Source: Acidimicrobiia bacterium (GTDB lineage: Bacteria; Actinomycetota; Acidimicrobiia; Acidimicrobiales; Poriferisodalaceae). From it: a stretch of 63,908 nucleotides of DNA. Location: NCBI GenBank assembly GCA_022821985.1, contig JAJECP010000002.1:1-63908 (forward strand). The letters run 5' to 3'. Position 1 is the first letter of the stretch. Each line of letters begins with the position of its first letter. Position numbers and translations under genes: made by a program. Below are positions 1 to 7,988 of this stretch, in pieces. The notes beneath the pieces were generated by a model that saw nothing but the letters and a program-made list of their open reading frames with translations, was not told the DNA's origin and did no database searches.

Positions 1-139
1 CTCCGACGAAACACCGACCGCGAACCCCGCCACCGGCTCGCCCAGCTCGCCCTCGCCGTCGCCTTGATCATCACCATCAAACTCATCGACCACCGAGACC
101 GCTGGCAACCCCGATAACCCACCTATCGGCGCATCCTCT
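1..139 (+). mobile_element. 3' end of an IS element (transposase C-terminus plus IS terminus)
   Basis: Bases 1-117 read as the last 38 codons of a transposase and stop with TAA at 115-117; the tail is basic and ends with the residues HRDRWQPR, which resembles the C-termini of IS5-type DDE transposases (family assignment is tentative). The IS end appears to lie at about 139, because identity with the inverted copy at 63771-63908 stops exactly there. One base differs between copies (position 46, Leu versus Val codon). The rest of the element lies outside the window. Confidence 0.8.
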
Positions 140-177
140 TAGCACCTCAACTCGCCAGCTCGCACGGCGTCGGTAGT

Positions 178-2742
178 GTGCGCGCCGTGACGCTCCTGAC
201 TGACGGCTCGCCAAACGCCAACCCGTACCGGCTGCCAAGAGATGTACGGCCCGATCGCTATGACATCGTCATCGAACCCGACCTTGGCGCTGCACGATTC
301 GTGGGCGAGGTCCGCATCGAAGCAACTGTGCATGCCCCCATCGACAGCGTCACCCTGAACGCTGCCGAACTCGAATGCTCAGACGCCACACTCAGCCAGG
401 GCAGCACGACGTCAAGCGCAGAGATCTCGTTCGACCCCGAGACCGAGCGGATGACGCTGCGTCCCTCCGATGGCCGCCAGCTCGAACCCGGCGACCTCAG
501 GATCAGCTGCACGTTCGCCGGCGAGCTGAACGACCAGCTCCGCGGCTTCTACCGCTCCACGTTCGTCGACGAAGCCGGCGAGACCCGCACCATCGCGACG
601 ACCCAGTTCGAGTCCACCAACGCCCGGCGGGCATTCCCGTGCTTCGACGAGCCGGACCTCAAGGCGGTCTTCGGCGTGACGATGATCGTGCCTGCCGATC
701 TGATGGCGGTGAGCTGCGGCGAGGTGGTGTCGTCAGAGATCCTGGCCGACGGCCGCCGCCGCGACACGTTCGCCGACACGATGCAGATGTCGACCTACCT
801 GATGGCGTTCATCGTCGGCGACCTCGAAGCCACCGAGCCGACCGACGTCGGCGGCGTGCCGCTGCGGATCGTTCACGTACGCGGCAAGTCGGCGCTGACC
901 GGGTTCGGCCTGGAAGCCGGAGCGTTCGCGCTCGCCTGGCTGGTCGACTACTACGGCATTCCCTACCCCGGCACCAAGGTCGACCTCATTGCCGTGCCCG
1001 ACTTCGCGTTCGGCGCGATGGAGAACATGGGTGCCATCACCTTTCGGGAAACGCTGCTGCTTGCCGACCCGCAGAAGGCCACCACCGCCGAGCTGCTGCG
1101 CATCGTGGACGTCGTGGCGCACGAGCTGGCGCACATGTGGTTCGGCAATCTCGTCACCATGGACTGGTGGAACGGCATCTGGCTGAAGGAAGCATTTGCC
1201 ACCTTCATGCAGGTGGCCACCACCGATGCCTTCCGACCCGAGTGGAAGCGCTGGGACGAGTTCTCGATCGAGCGGGGAGCCGCGTTCGATGTGGATGCGC
1301 TAAGCACCACCCGACCCATCGAGTACGAGGTGGTCTCCCCCGCTGACGCCGAGGGCATGTACGACGTGCTGACCTACGAGAAGGGCGCGGCGGTCGTGCG
1401 CATGCTCGAGCAGTACCTCGGCGGGGACCGGTTCGCGGCTGGAGTGCAGCACTACCTCGAACGCCACAGCTACGCCAACACCACCACGACCGACCTGTGG
1501 GACGCCTTGGAGACTTCCAGCGGCGAGCCGGTGCGGTCGGTCATGGATGGCTGGATCTTCACCGGCGGTTACCCGATCGTGTCCGTTGAATCGCACCCGT
1601 CTGGGCTCACGCTGTCGCAGCACCGCTTCGTGTACGGCACCGAATCGGAGGGCCTCTGGAGCGTGCCGGTCATGGTGCGTGCCCGCCTGGTCGACGGCAG
1701 CACCGCCAAACGGCGACTCCTGCTCACCGACACCGCCGCGACAGTGGACCTCGGCGGTGGCGTCGAGTGGGCGGTGGTGAACGCGGGCGGGCACGGCTAC
1801 TACCGGGTGCGCTACGGCACTGATCTGCTGGCCGCGGTGGCGCGTCAAGCCCTGGAAGTGCTGGAACCCATCGAGCGGTACGGGCTCGTGGACGACACCT
1901 ATGCAGCTGTCGTGGCTGGCGACGCCAGCGCAGCCGAGTTCATCGGGCTCGTCACCGATCTGGGCTCAGAGACCGACCTGCACGTCTGGCAGCGGATGAT
2001 CGGGGGACTCAAGGGATTGCACGCGATCGCTGAGCCGGACGGGCGAGAAACCCTGGCCGTGCTGATACGGGATCTGGCGACCACGGCGCTGGGCGTGCTG
2101 GGATTCGAACCCCAGCCTGGCGAGCCCGATCTCGACCGCGAGCTGCGCGGCGTGCTGTTCGAGGCGGCAGGCGGCCGCGGCCGCGACGAGTTGGTCCGGA
2201 CACGCGCACGGGAGCTCTTCGAGACGGCAATCGACAGCAGCGCGGCGGTCGAGCCGAACCTGGCCGCTGCCGCAGTACAGGTGGCAGCGACGGCCGGCGA
2301 CGAGACCGACTACGAGCGCATGCTCGAGCTGTACCGATCGGCTGACACACCCCAGAGCGAGATGCGCTACCTGCAATCGCTGCTTCTGTTCCAAGACGCC
2401 GATCTGTTCAAGCGGACGCTCGAGCTGTTCGCTGCCGAAGTCCGCACGCAGAACGCCCCGTACCTGCTCGGCGCCGCGATGACCCATCTCGACCACGGTC
2501 CGATTGCGTGGGCTTTCGTCCGGGACCGTTGGGACGAGCTGACCGACCGGTTCCCCCAGAACTCGATCTCGCGGATGGTCGGCGGGATACGCGGGCTGCA
2601 CACCCGTGAGCTGGCTACAGAGGTGGAAGCCTTCTTCTCAGAGCACGAGGTGCCGCAGGGGGCGCTCACGGTGGCCCAGCACATCGAGAAGATGTGGGTG
2701 AATGTGCGGCTACGCGAGCGCGAGGGCGCCCGCATCGGCTGA
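178..2742 (+). CDS. pepN: M1 family aminopeptidase (aminopeptidase N-like)
   Basis: An 854-residue zinc metallopeptidase that removes N-terminal residues from peptides, probably cytosolic since no signal peptide is visible. The M1 exopeptidase motif GAMEN is at residues 279-283. The zinc site HELAH is at 315-319, with the third ligand Glu 18 residues on at 338 (in the string WLKEA), a perfect HExxH-18-E. Length and an ERAP1-like C-terminal helical half agree with the full-length family. The start is GTG at 178; another GTG at 187 is possible, and neither has a strong ribosome binding site. The IS end stops only 39 bp upstream, so the native promoter may have been displaced. The stop codon overlaps the start of a small membrane ORF. 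Confidence 0.95.
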   Translation: MRAVTLLTDGSPNANPYRLPRDVRPDRYDIVIEPDLGAARFVGEVRIEATVHAPIDSVTLNAAELECSDATLSQGSTTSSAEISFDPETERMTLRPSDGRQLEPGDLRISCTFAGELNDQLRGFYRSTFVDEAGETRTIATTQFESTNARRAFPCFDEPDLKAVFGVTMIVPADLMAVSCGEVVSSEILADGRRRDTFADTMQMSTYLMAFIVGDLEATEPTDVGGVPLRIVHVRGKSALTGFGLEAGAFALAWLVDYYGIPYPGTKVDLIAVPDFAFGAMENMGAITFRETLLLADPQKATTAELLRIVDVVAHELAHMWFGNLVTMDWWNGIWLKEAFATFMQVATTDAFRPEWKRWDEFSIERGAAFDVDALSTTRPIEYEVVSPADAEGMYDVLTYEKGAAVVRMLEQYLGGDRFAAGVQHYLERHSYANTTTTDLWDALETSSGEPVRSVMDGWIFTGGYPIVSVESHPSGLTLSQHRFVYGTESEGLWSVPVMVRARLVDGSTAKRRLLLTDTAATVDLGGGVEWAVVNAGGHGYYRVRYGTDLLAAVARQALEVLEPIERYGLVDDTYAAVVAGDASAAEFIGLVTDLGSETDLHVWQRMIGGLKGLHAIAEPDGRETLAVLIRDLATTALGVLGFEPQPGEPDLDRELRGVLFEAAGGRGRDELVRTRARELFETAIDSSAAVEPNLAAAAVQVAATAGDETDYERMLELYRSADTPQSEMRYLQSLLLFQDADLFKRTLELFAAEVRTQNAPYLLGAAMTHLDHGPIAWAFVRDRWDELTDRFPQNSISRMVGGIRGLHTRELATEVEAFFSEHEVPQGALTVAQHIEKMWVNVRLREREGARIG

Positions 2743-2870
2743 TGTTCGGCCGCCCGCCTCGACGGCCGATGCAGCCGGGCGACGAGGTGTGGCTGTCATT
2801 GCGCGCACTCGCCGCCGCAGCGGCTCTGATCGCCGTGGTGGCCTATTGGGCGCTGGTCATCGTGGACTGA
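2742..2870 (+). CDS. small single-pass membrane protein, 42 aa
   Basis: A 42-residue ORF whose ATG shares one base with the pepN stop (TGATG), suggesting translational coupling. The N-terminus is basic (FGRPPRRP) and is followed by one hydrophobic segment at about residues 18-41, rich in Ala, Val, Leu and Trp, consistent with a single transmembrane helix. It overlaps the 3' end of the convergent ctaG-like gene by 14 bases. I recognise no family. Support is the coupling, the codon usage and the clean hydrophobic profile; it could still be a chance ORF. Confidence 0.5.
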   Translation: MFGRPPRRPMQPGDEVWLSLRALAAAAALIAVVAYWALVIVD

Positions 2871-3708
2871 GAGGCTGAGCCGGACTGGCTTTCTTGGACT
2901 CGTCGGCCCAGCGCATCATCATGGCGATGATGGTTCCCCACACGATGGGTATGCCGCCCAGTTTCATGATGAGCCCCGCCATCTGCTGGTCGGTCGCAGC
3001 ATCGAGGCCATAGAAGCGCGGCGCCAGCTCGTAGGTGGCATAGAGGGGGAAGCCCGCGAACGTCAAGAAGCCCGCAGGCACTGCCGGCACGACCCCCAAG
3101 GCCAGGAACAGGTACACCATCTTGCCGGGGTAGGCGCGCAGCCGGTGCTCGCTGAGCGGCGAGCAGATCGGCAGCCACACCAGCACACCCGACGCCAGCC
3201 ACACCGCGTCCATCACGAACGAGCCGAATTGGTTCGCCCGCAGCGTGTCCACCGCCCATGGCGAGTGCGTCGCGACCAGGCTGCCGTTGAACACCAGTCC
3301 GGCGGTGACCGGCTGGGTGAGCCGGGTCATGAGCCGGTAGAGCCGCAGCCTCGCCAGGATCCGCCGAGCCATCGGCTCGGGAATGCCGAGCACCAGCAGC
3401 GGTGCCGCAACCAGCGTGTACAGCATGAACTGCGCCATGTGGGCCGACGCCAGGTATCCGGCACCGAGGACGCCGAGCGGCCAGTCCGACGCCAGCCAGA
3501 ACGCCGCCACCCCGGCCACGAAGAACCACATCTGCCGGCGCTGCGCCGCTGCTTCGGCGGGATCGGGCGGCTGCGGGCGCAAGGTGCGGGCCCGCCGCCG
3601 CGCCACCAGGTACGGGACCGCGATGGCAAGTGATGCCGCCCAGACGCCCGGATAAGCCCGCCAGGACCAACTCCACGGCACCTCGAGCGCCGAGCACCAG
3701 AAACGCAT
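2857..3708 (-). CDS. ctaG: CtaG-like cytochrome c oxidase assembly membrane protein (caa3_CtaG family)
   Basis: A 283-residue polytopic membrane protein with about seven hydrophobic segments. It shows family strings such as HMAQFMLYT, a THSPW segment and the run VWLPICSPL, typical of the caa3_CtaG family, which is associated with copper delivery to the CuB site of heme-copper oxidases. The gene lies 2 bases downstream of the Sco-like gene and on the same strand, so both copper-handling oxidase assembly factors probably share a transcript. No oxidase subunit genes are in the window. Confidence 0.85.
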   Translation of the reverse strand: MRFWCSALEVPWSWSWRAYPGVWAASLAIAVPYLVARRRARTLRPQPPDPAEAAAQRRQMWFFVAGVAAFWLASDWPLGVLGAGYLASAHMAQFMLYTLVAAPLLVLGIPEPMARRILARLRLYRLMTRLTQPVTAGLVFNGSLVATHSPWAVDTLRANQFGSFVMDAVWLASGVLVWLPICSPLSEHRLRAYPGKMVYLFLALGVVPAVPAGFLTFAGFPLYATYELAPRFYGLDAATDQQMAGLIMKLGGIPIVWGTIIAMMMRWADESKKASPAQPLSPR

Positions 3709-3710
3709 CG

Positions 3711-4454
3711 CTACAAGCCTGCCTCAGCCGGCGCGTTGGGCTCGATACCGGCGAGGATCGGCAGGTCGTGGTCGAACTGGGTCTGGCGTGTGGGATGCGG
3801 GTACTGCGCGTAGCCGTATCCGTTCGGGGCGTAGGCGAACACTCTGGCATCGTGAGCGATGTCGTAGTCGACATCGCCATGACCCATGGCGGTCATGTCA
3901 TCGTGGGCCACGTCGTCCGCGTCTGGTGACATGTCGCGTGCGCCGGTGGTGGTGGTGTCGAAGATCTTGATCGACGCCAGCGCACCCAGCTCGTTCTGCA
4001 GGTCGGTCAGCTGCTGCTCGCTATGGGGGATGAGGCCCACGAAATCCTCGCTGAACTGGTCGAGGTAGGCGCGCAGCACGTCGGGCGAGTCCCGATCCGG
4101 GTCAACAGTGACGGCCAGCACAGCCACGTTCGTGGGAGCACCGGGACGGTTGAGCACGCTCGCAAGCTGCGCAAGCTGGACACCGCAGATATCCGGACAG
4201 TTGGTGAACATCTGATATACGAGCCGAACCTGCCCCTGGGTGTCGGCCGCCAAGTGGATCTCGTTGCCGTCGGTGTCGGCGAACATCATGTCCGGCACCT
4301 GTCGCAACTGGGACGCAGGCACGGCCAAGCCCTCGTATCGCGACTCACTCTCACCGCCGCTCTCGCACGCAGCCAGCGCGAGTACAGCGGCCACGGCCAA
4401 GACAACACCACAGCAACGATGGCATGCCGCCCGGACCTGACCGTGAGACCTCAT
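3711..4454 (-). CDS. SCO1/SenC family lipoprotein, copper chaperone for cytochrome oxidase
   Basis: A 247-residue protein from the ATG at 4454. The reading frame extends further upstream to 4655, but the signal peptide fixes the start: a basic start, a hydrophobic stretch, then the lipobox LAAC at about residues 28-31. The thioredoxin-fold copper motif CxxxC appears as NCPDIC, and the distal His of the Sco family is probably in the string FDHD near the C-terminus. Sco proteins deliver copper to the CuA centre of subunit II. A His/Asp-rich insertion (around DDVAHDDMTAMGHGDVDYD) precedes the last strand and could bind metal; that is inference. It is paired with the downstream ctaG-like gene. 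Confidence 0.88.
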   Translation of the reverse strand: MRSHGQVRAACHRCCGVVLAVAAVLALAACESGGESESRYEGLAVPASQLRQVPDMMFADTDGNEIHLAADTQGQVRLVYQMFTNCPDICGVQLAQLASVLNRPGAPTNVAVLAVTVDPDRDSPDVLRAYLDQFSEDFVGLIPHSEQQLTDLQNELGALASIKIFDTTTTGARDMSPDADDVAHDDMTAMGHGDVDYDIAHDARVFAYAPNGYGYAQYPHPTRQTQFDHDLPILAGIEPNAPAEAGL

Positions 4455-4853
4455 GGCCGCCGTGACCTCCCTGGTGAGCACGGATCTCGGACTCTCCGTC
4501 ACTATCTGGCCGGACGCGATGCCCTGCGTACCGCCGGACGCTAGCGCCAAGTCATTCTCGGCATACAGCGCACTCGGCTGCAAAGCCGCCGCTCTATAGA
4601 GATTGCACCGACGGTCACACCTGTTTCCACAAGCCGGTGCAAGACCTGTGGACAACTTCGCGGGCAGTCATCAACCCGGCGTTCGTAGCGCTGCGCCCCG
4701 CTCGTGCCTTCTGCGCTCATGGACTTCCGGGACCGGGGTTCGGACCTCGGCATCGAAAGGGTCGAGTTTCGAACAACCGTCCCTGTCGAGTGGAACGCCT
4801 ACGCTGCGGACGCCGTCAAGATTGGGCATCGCGTGGCTGATGTGCCCAGGACT
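4455..4853. other. intergenic stretch without a recognisable gene
   Basis: About 400 bp between the Sco-like gene and the CRISPR array. Several short overlapping reading frames exist, but none has a family signature, a good start site or convincing composition. Array transcription would run through this stretch towards the Sco-like gene. I see no additional degenerate repeat copies, no tRNA and no strong terminator hairpin. Confidence 0.5.
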
Positions 4854-4963
4854 ACTTCAATGAAGGGCGGGGAATATTCCCCGCCAAACGACCGCTTGCC
4901 CGCCAGATCGGCCGCAGACGCCGCCAAACTTCAATGAAGGGCGGGGAATATTCCCCGCCAAAC
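4854..4963 (-). CRISPR. minimal CRISPR array: two 36-bp repeats, one 38-bp spacer
   Basis: Repeats at 4854-4889 and 4928-4963 are identical over 36 bp and enclose one spacer at 4890-4927. Read on the minus strand, each repeat begins GTTTGG and ends TTCATTGAAGT. The middle is a perfect 20-base palindrome, GGCGGGGAATATTCCCCGCC, giving a 10-bp hairpin. Orientation is inferred from the GTTT start and ATTGAAG-like tail, and from the cas genes, which lie upstream in the same direction. The 38-bp spacer has no match elsewhere in this window that I can see. Confidence 0.88.
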
Positions 4964-5133
4964 CGCTCTCGAAAACTACCGGCTCTGACCAGCGGCTTTG
5001 AAGGCAGTTGCGAGCGCTCCCTGTGTAGGAGCGCTCGGGAAGCATTGGATTCTGTTGTCAAGGTGCGTTTCAGGCCTGTATTTCGGGGCTGCGAGCGCTG
5101 CCCGGGTGCCGGGGCCTGACCGGACCGCTCGCA
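4964..5133 (-). promoter_or_regulatory. putative CRISPR leader with a 10-bp hairpin
   Basis: The 170 bp between cas2 and the first repeat in transcription order are in the position of the leader. The most visible element is an inverted repeat, CGAGCGCTCC at 5011-5020 and GGAGCGCTCG at 5028-5037, with a 7-base loop. It has no T-run, so it is not an obvious intrinsic terminator. It may be an integration-host or Cas1-Cas2 recognition element, or only a hairpin at the end of the cas mRNA. No typical AT-rich leader is seen. Confidence 0.4.
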
Positions 5134-5430
5134 TCAGACGATTACCGGCCCGGATTGTGGCAGTGGCGGTGCTATTCCGAGAAAATCAAAGCAGTCTCGG
5201 CCGCGTTCTGTTGGCATTCCTAGGTCGATGAACGCAACTGTATCTTCTCCATGGTGGATCACTTCGCCGAGTTCAAACTTGAGATCTATCAACTCGATGC
5301 GGTCAAGATCGCTGATGAACACGCTGTAGTGCATCGGCCAGCCGTACGCCTTCATTGCCTTGTGGACCTTGCGCAGCCGCTTCGGATCTCGTATGTCGTA
5401 TGAGACCAGGTACCGACGTCGATCACTCAT
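5134..5430 (-). CDS. cas2: CRISPR-associated endonuclease Cas2
   Basis: A 98-residue protein with the Cas2 ferredoxin-like start RYLVSYDIRDPKRL, where the Asp of the first strand is the family's metal ligand. Cas2 forms the structural core of the Cas1-Cas2 integrase that inserts new spacers. It is the last gene of the operon, 4 bases after the cas4-cas1 fusion, and directly precedes the leader and array. Length is normal. Confidence 0.95.
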   Translation of the reverse strand: MSDRRRYLVSYDIRDPKRLRKVHKAMKAYGWPMHYSVFISDLDRIELIDLKFELGEVIHHGEDTVAFIDLGMPTERGRDCFDFLGIAPPLPQSGPVIV

Positions 5431-5434
5431 TGCT

Positions 5435-7075
5435 CTACCTGGTCATGAAGGGGACGTACTCAGGTATCTCGCCGAGCATGCTTGCTGCGAGCATCCGTGC
5501 CTGCACTTCGAGCACACGACGGTAGGTGATCTTGTATCCGTACGTCGGATGCGTGACCTCGTGGTCGAGCCGCCGCTCGTAGGCGGCGATGACTGCTCGG
5601 CGTGCTGGCTGCTCCAGCGCCACTCCCCCGGCCCGGACGACAAAGCCGTTCGCGGCCACCTCGCCGTTGTTCACGGCGTTCACGACGACTGACTCAGCAA
5701 TGATGGGGCGGAACTCCTCAGCAAGATCGAGCGCGAGCGCCGGTCTCCCGAATCTCGGCCGGTGATAGACGCCCAGGTAGGGATCGAAGCCGATCGAGAA
5801 CGCCACCGCCGTGAGATCCTTGACCAACAGCGCGTACAGGAACGACAGCAGACAATTCACGGGATCGCGGGGAGGCCGCCGGTTGCGGCCGTTGAAGTCA
5901 AAGGTGCCGAGACGATCATTCTTCAGCATCGTCGCGAAGTTGCCGAAGTACGAGCGGGCTGCGGCGCCTTCGATACCGAGCAGCGACTCGACCGAGTCAG
6001 CCTCGGCAGCCTTGGCAGCGAGCTCCTTCAGCTGCGCGACGGCTGAGTCCACCGGTTCACGAGAGTTGCGCATCAACAGGGTTCGGGAGTTGCGGATCTT
6101 GCCGACAATCATCTGACGCGCCAACGGCAGGCCGGCCTGGGCCGCCACCGCGACCTGGCGCCGCCGCAGCTCCACATGCTTGGACGGCAGGCCGTGGGCC
6201 ATCCCCTGGAACCACCCCCCGTAGCTGAACCAGCACACCGGGATGTCCTGCCGGAACGCTGCGTGGAGCAGCTGAGTGGACACCTGCACATTGCCGGTGA
6301 GATTGATCTGCGAGACATCGATCAGGCGCTCGCTGCTGACCACCTCACGGTTGACCTTCACTTCGACCCGACGCTGACTGATGCCGAGCCGGGCGCCCTG
6401 CTGGCCGACGTACAGCGGCCGAGCAGCCGAGTCACGAGGCGTCAGACGTCGAGGCGTCCCCTCAACCCGCCCGGTGTGGAAATTGGTCTCGTCGGGAAGG
6501 CAGATGCCCACCAGCGAACAACGCGGGCACTTCGGGCTGTCCACCAGCGGCGGCGGAGCGTCATCGGCAGCGGCGACCTGGCGCAGCCGCTCGACGGTGT
6601 CAAGCGTCCGATGAACCAAACGATCATCGAACTCGACAGTTGTGCGCTCTCGCGACGAAGCGAAATAGAACTGGCCGTTCTCGCAGTCGTAGCCGTTCTC
6701 GCGCAGGATCAGCCCGATTGCGGCCAGCTGCTGTAGCTCGGGCTCCCACGCGGGACCGTGCTTCGGCGGCCGACCCCGCTTGACCTCGACAGGCACGACC
6801 TTGCCGTCGGCACCCTCGACGATGTCCGTCTTCGCAATGAGACCCAGACGCTCCGAGCTCACGAGCACAGAGCGGGCGTCGCGAACAGGATCGTCCTCCG
6901 ACGACTCCCCCATCCGACCGCCGCCCTTGTCCACGTTGCGATGCACATAGCGACCGTGCACCGTGTCAGCATTGTCCTCGAATCTGGCCTGGACCCATTC
7001 GAGATAGAACAACCGCGGGCAGTACACGAACTCGTTGACCATCCGGGCCGGCACAAGCTCAGGTACGTCAGCCAC
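5435..7075 (-). CDS. cas4-cas1: Cas4-Cas1 fusion protein, type I-G
   Basis: A 546-residue adaptation fusion. Residues 1 to about 205 are Cas4: an early Cys in VYCPRLFYLEW, the nuclease segment VPVEVKRGRP, and a C-terminal cysteine cluster (CPRCSLVGIC) that would hold an Fe-S cluster with the early Cys. From about residue 215 onward is Cas1, with the catalytic Glu at 369 (IEGAAARSYF) and His at 438 (YHRPRFGRP), followed by an acidic stretch (DLAEE). Cas4 trims and PAM-selects prespacers; Cas1 integrates them. The fusion is diagnostic of type I-G/I-U. The start is GTG at 7075, overlapping the preceding gene by 8 bases. Confidence 0.95.
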   Translation of the reverse strand: MADVPELVPARMVNEFVYCPRLFYLEWVQARFEDNADTVHGRYVHRNVDKGGGRMGESSEDDPVRDARSVLVSSERLGLIAKTDIVEGADGKVVPVEVKRGRPPKHGPAWEPELQQLAAIGLILRENGYDCENGQFYFASSRERTTVEFDDRLVHRTLDTVERLRQVAAADDAPPPLVDSPKCPRCSLVGICLPDETNFHTGRVEGTPRRLTPRDSAARPLYVGQQGARLGISQRRVEVKVNREVVSSERLIDVSQINLTGNVQVSTQLLHAAFRQDIPVCWFSYGGWFQGMAHGLPSKHVELRRRQVAVAAQAGLPLARQMIVGKIRNSRTLLMRNSREPVDSAVAQLKELAAKAAEADSVESLLGIEGAAARSYFGNFATMLKNDRLGTFDFNGRNRRPPRDPVNCLLSFLYALLVKDLTAVAFSIGFDPYLGVYHRPRFGRPALALDLAEEFRPIIAESVVVNAVNNGEVAANGFVVRAGGVALEQPARRAVIAAYERRLDHEVTHPTYGYKITYRRVLEVQARMLAASMLGEIPEYVPFMTR

Positions 7076-7988
7076 GTCGCCAGATCACCCTCGGCGGCCC
7101 GAAGGTACCGTAACCACCCTGGTCACTACGACGAATCTGCGACTGCATCACCCTCATCACGCCCCAACCGCCGTACTGGCGAGCGTGTCCCTCAAATGCC
7201 CGCGTCGACTCGGCGCCATCTAGCGCAGGCATGGACCCGTGCGCGAGCAGAGCGCCAACAACCGCAGAGGTGGCAAATCGGTCCCAAAGCGGCCATGTGA
7301 AGCTCCCGCGCTTCCAGCTCCCAGAACATCCCGTCGAGACCGTGCCGGTCGCAGCACGGAAGCACGGATAGCGGCTCAAGCCCAGCAGGGCCAGTGCCTC
7401 GGCACCCGGATTCGTCTGCTTCTTCTCGTCGGAGGGATTCGTCGAGGTCAACGCATAGACACGGTCGTCAACCACATCCCACATCAAGGAAGGCTTGGAA
7501 CTCGCATACATCCAAGGGCCGGTCATGTCGGCGGCGAGTTCCTCCCGGGTGACGTCATTGAGGATCTCGCGCGCCATCGTCATGAACTTCATCTGGCCGG
7601 CCGTGAAATAGAAATCCGACGGCTTAGCTTTGCCGCCTCCGTCGAGACTGTTCTCGGCGACTAGGCACATCGCCAACGAGCCATGGAATCCGGCTGCGCG
7701 TGCAGTCGCGAGGTACTGCCTGATCTCATCCGGCTCGAGCTTGAGTTTGGGATCGAGGTCAGCGGCGAGTGCCGGCCCGTCGAGCCATGCAGATGCCATG
7801 GTCAACGCAGCTTCGGCAACCGCATCTCCGTCGCCGATGCCCCCCAACACCGCATGAGGCACCGGCTCGTCCGACCAACGCAGCGATACAGGTGCATCCA
7901 CCTCATTCGCGGCCACTTGCGCGCCCAGCGCCGCCAGGAAGCCAAGAGGGTTATCGCCGGGCAACCCGGCCAGCTCAAGCTGCGGCAT
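7068..7988 (-). CDS. type I-G CRISPR protein, Cas8/Csx17-like or Cas3-extension family
   Basis: A 306-residue protein starting with a Csx17/Cas8-like N-terminal pattern (LPGDNPLGFLAALG). It sits directly after cas3 with a one-base TGATG overlap, and before cas4-cas1. In type I-G loci this position is occupied either by a large subunit (Csx17/Cas8g, usually much longer) or by a shorter protein annotated as a Cas3-extension family. The length favours the latter or a compact Cas8. No other large-subunit candidate is present in the operon, so if this is not the large subunit, one is missing. The exact family is uncertain; the CRISPR association is not. Confidence 0.72.
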   Translation of the reverse strand: MPQLELAGLPGDNPLGFLAALGAQVAANEVDAPVSLRWSDEPVPHAVLGGIGDGDAVAEAALTMASAWLDGPALAADLDPKLKLEPDEIRQYLATARAAGFHGSLAMCLVAENSLDGGGKAKPSDFYFTAGQMKFMTMAREILNDVTREELAADMTGPWMYASSKPSLMWDVVDDRVYALTSTNPSDEKKQTNPGAEALALLGLSRYPCFRAATGTVSTGCSGSWKRGSFTWPLWDRFATSAVVGALLAHGSMPALDGAESTRAFEGHARQYGGWGVMRVMQSQIRRSDQGGYGTFGPPRVIWRRG

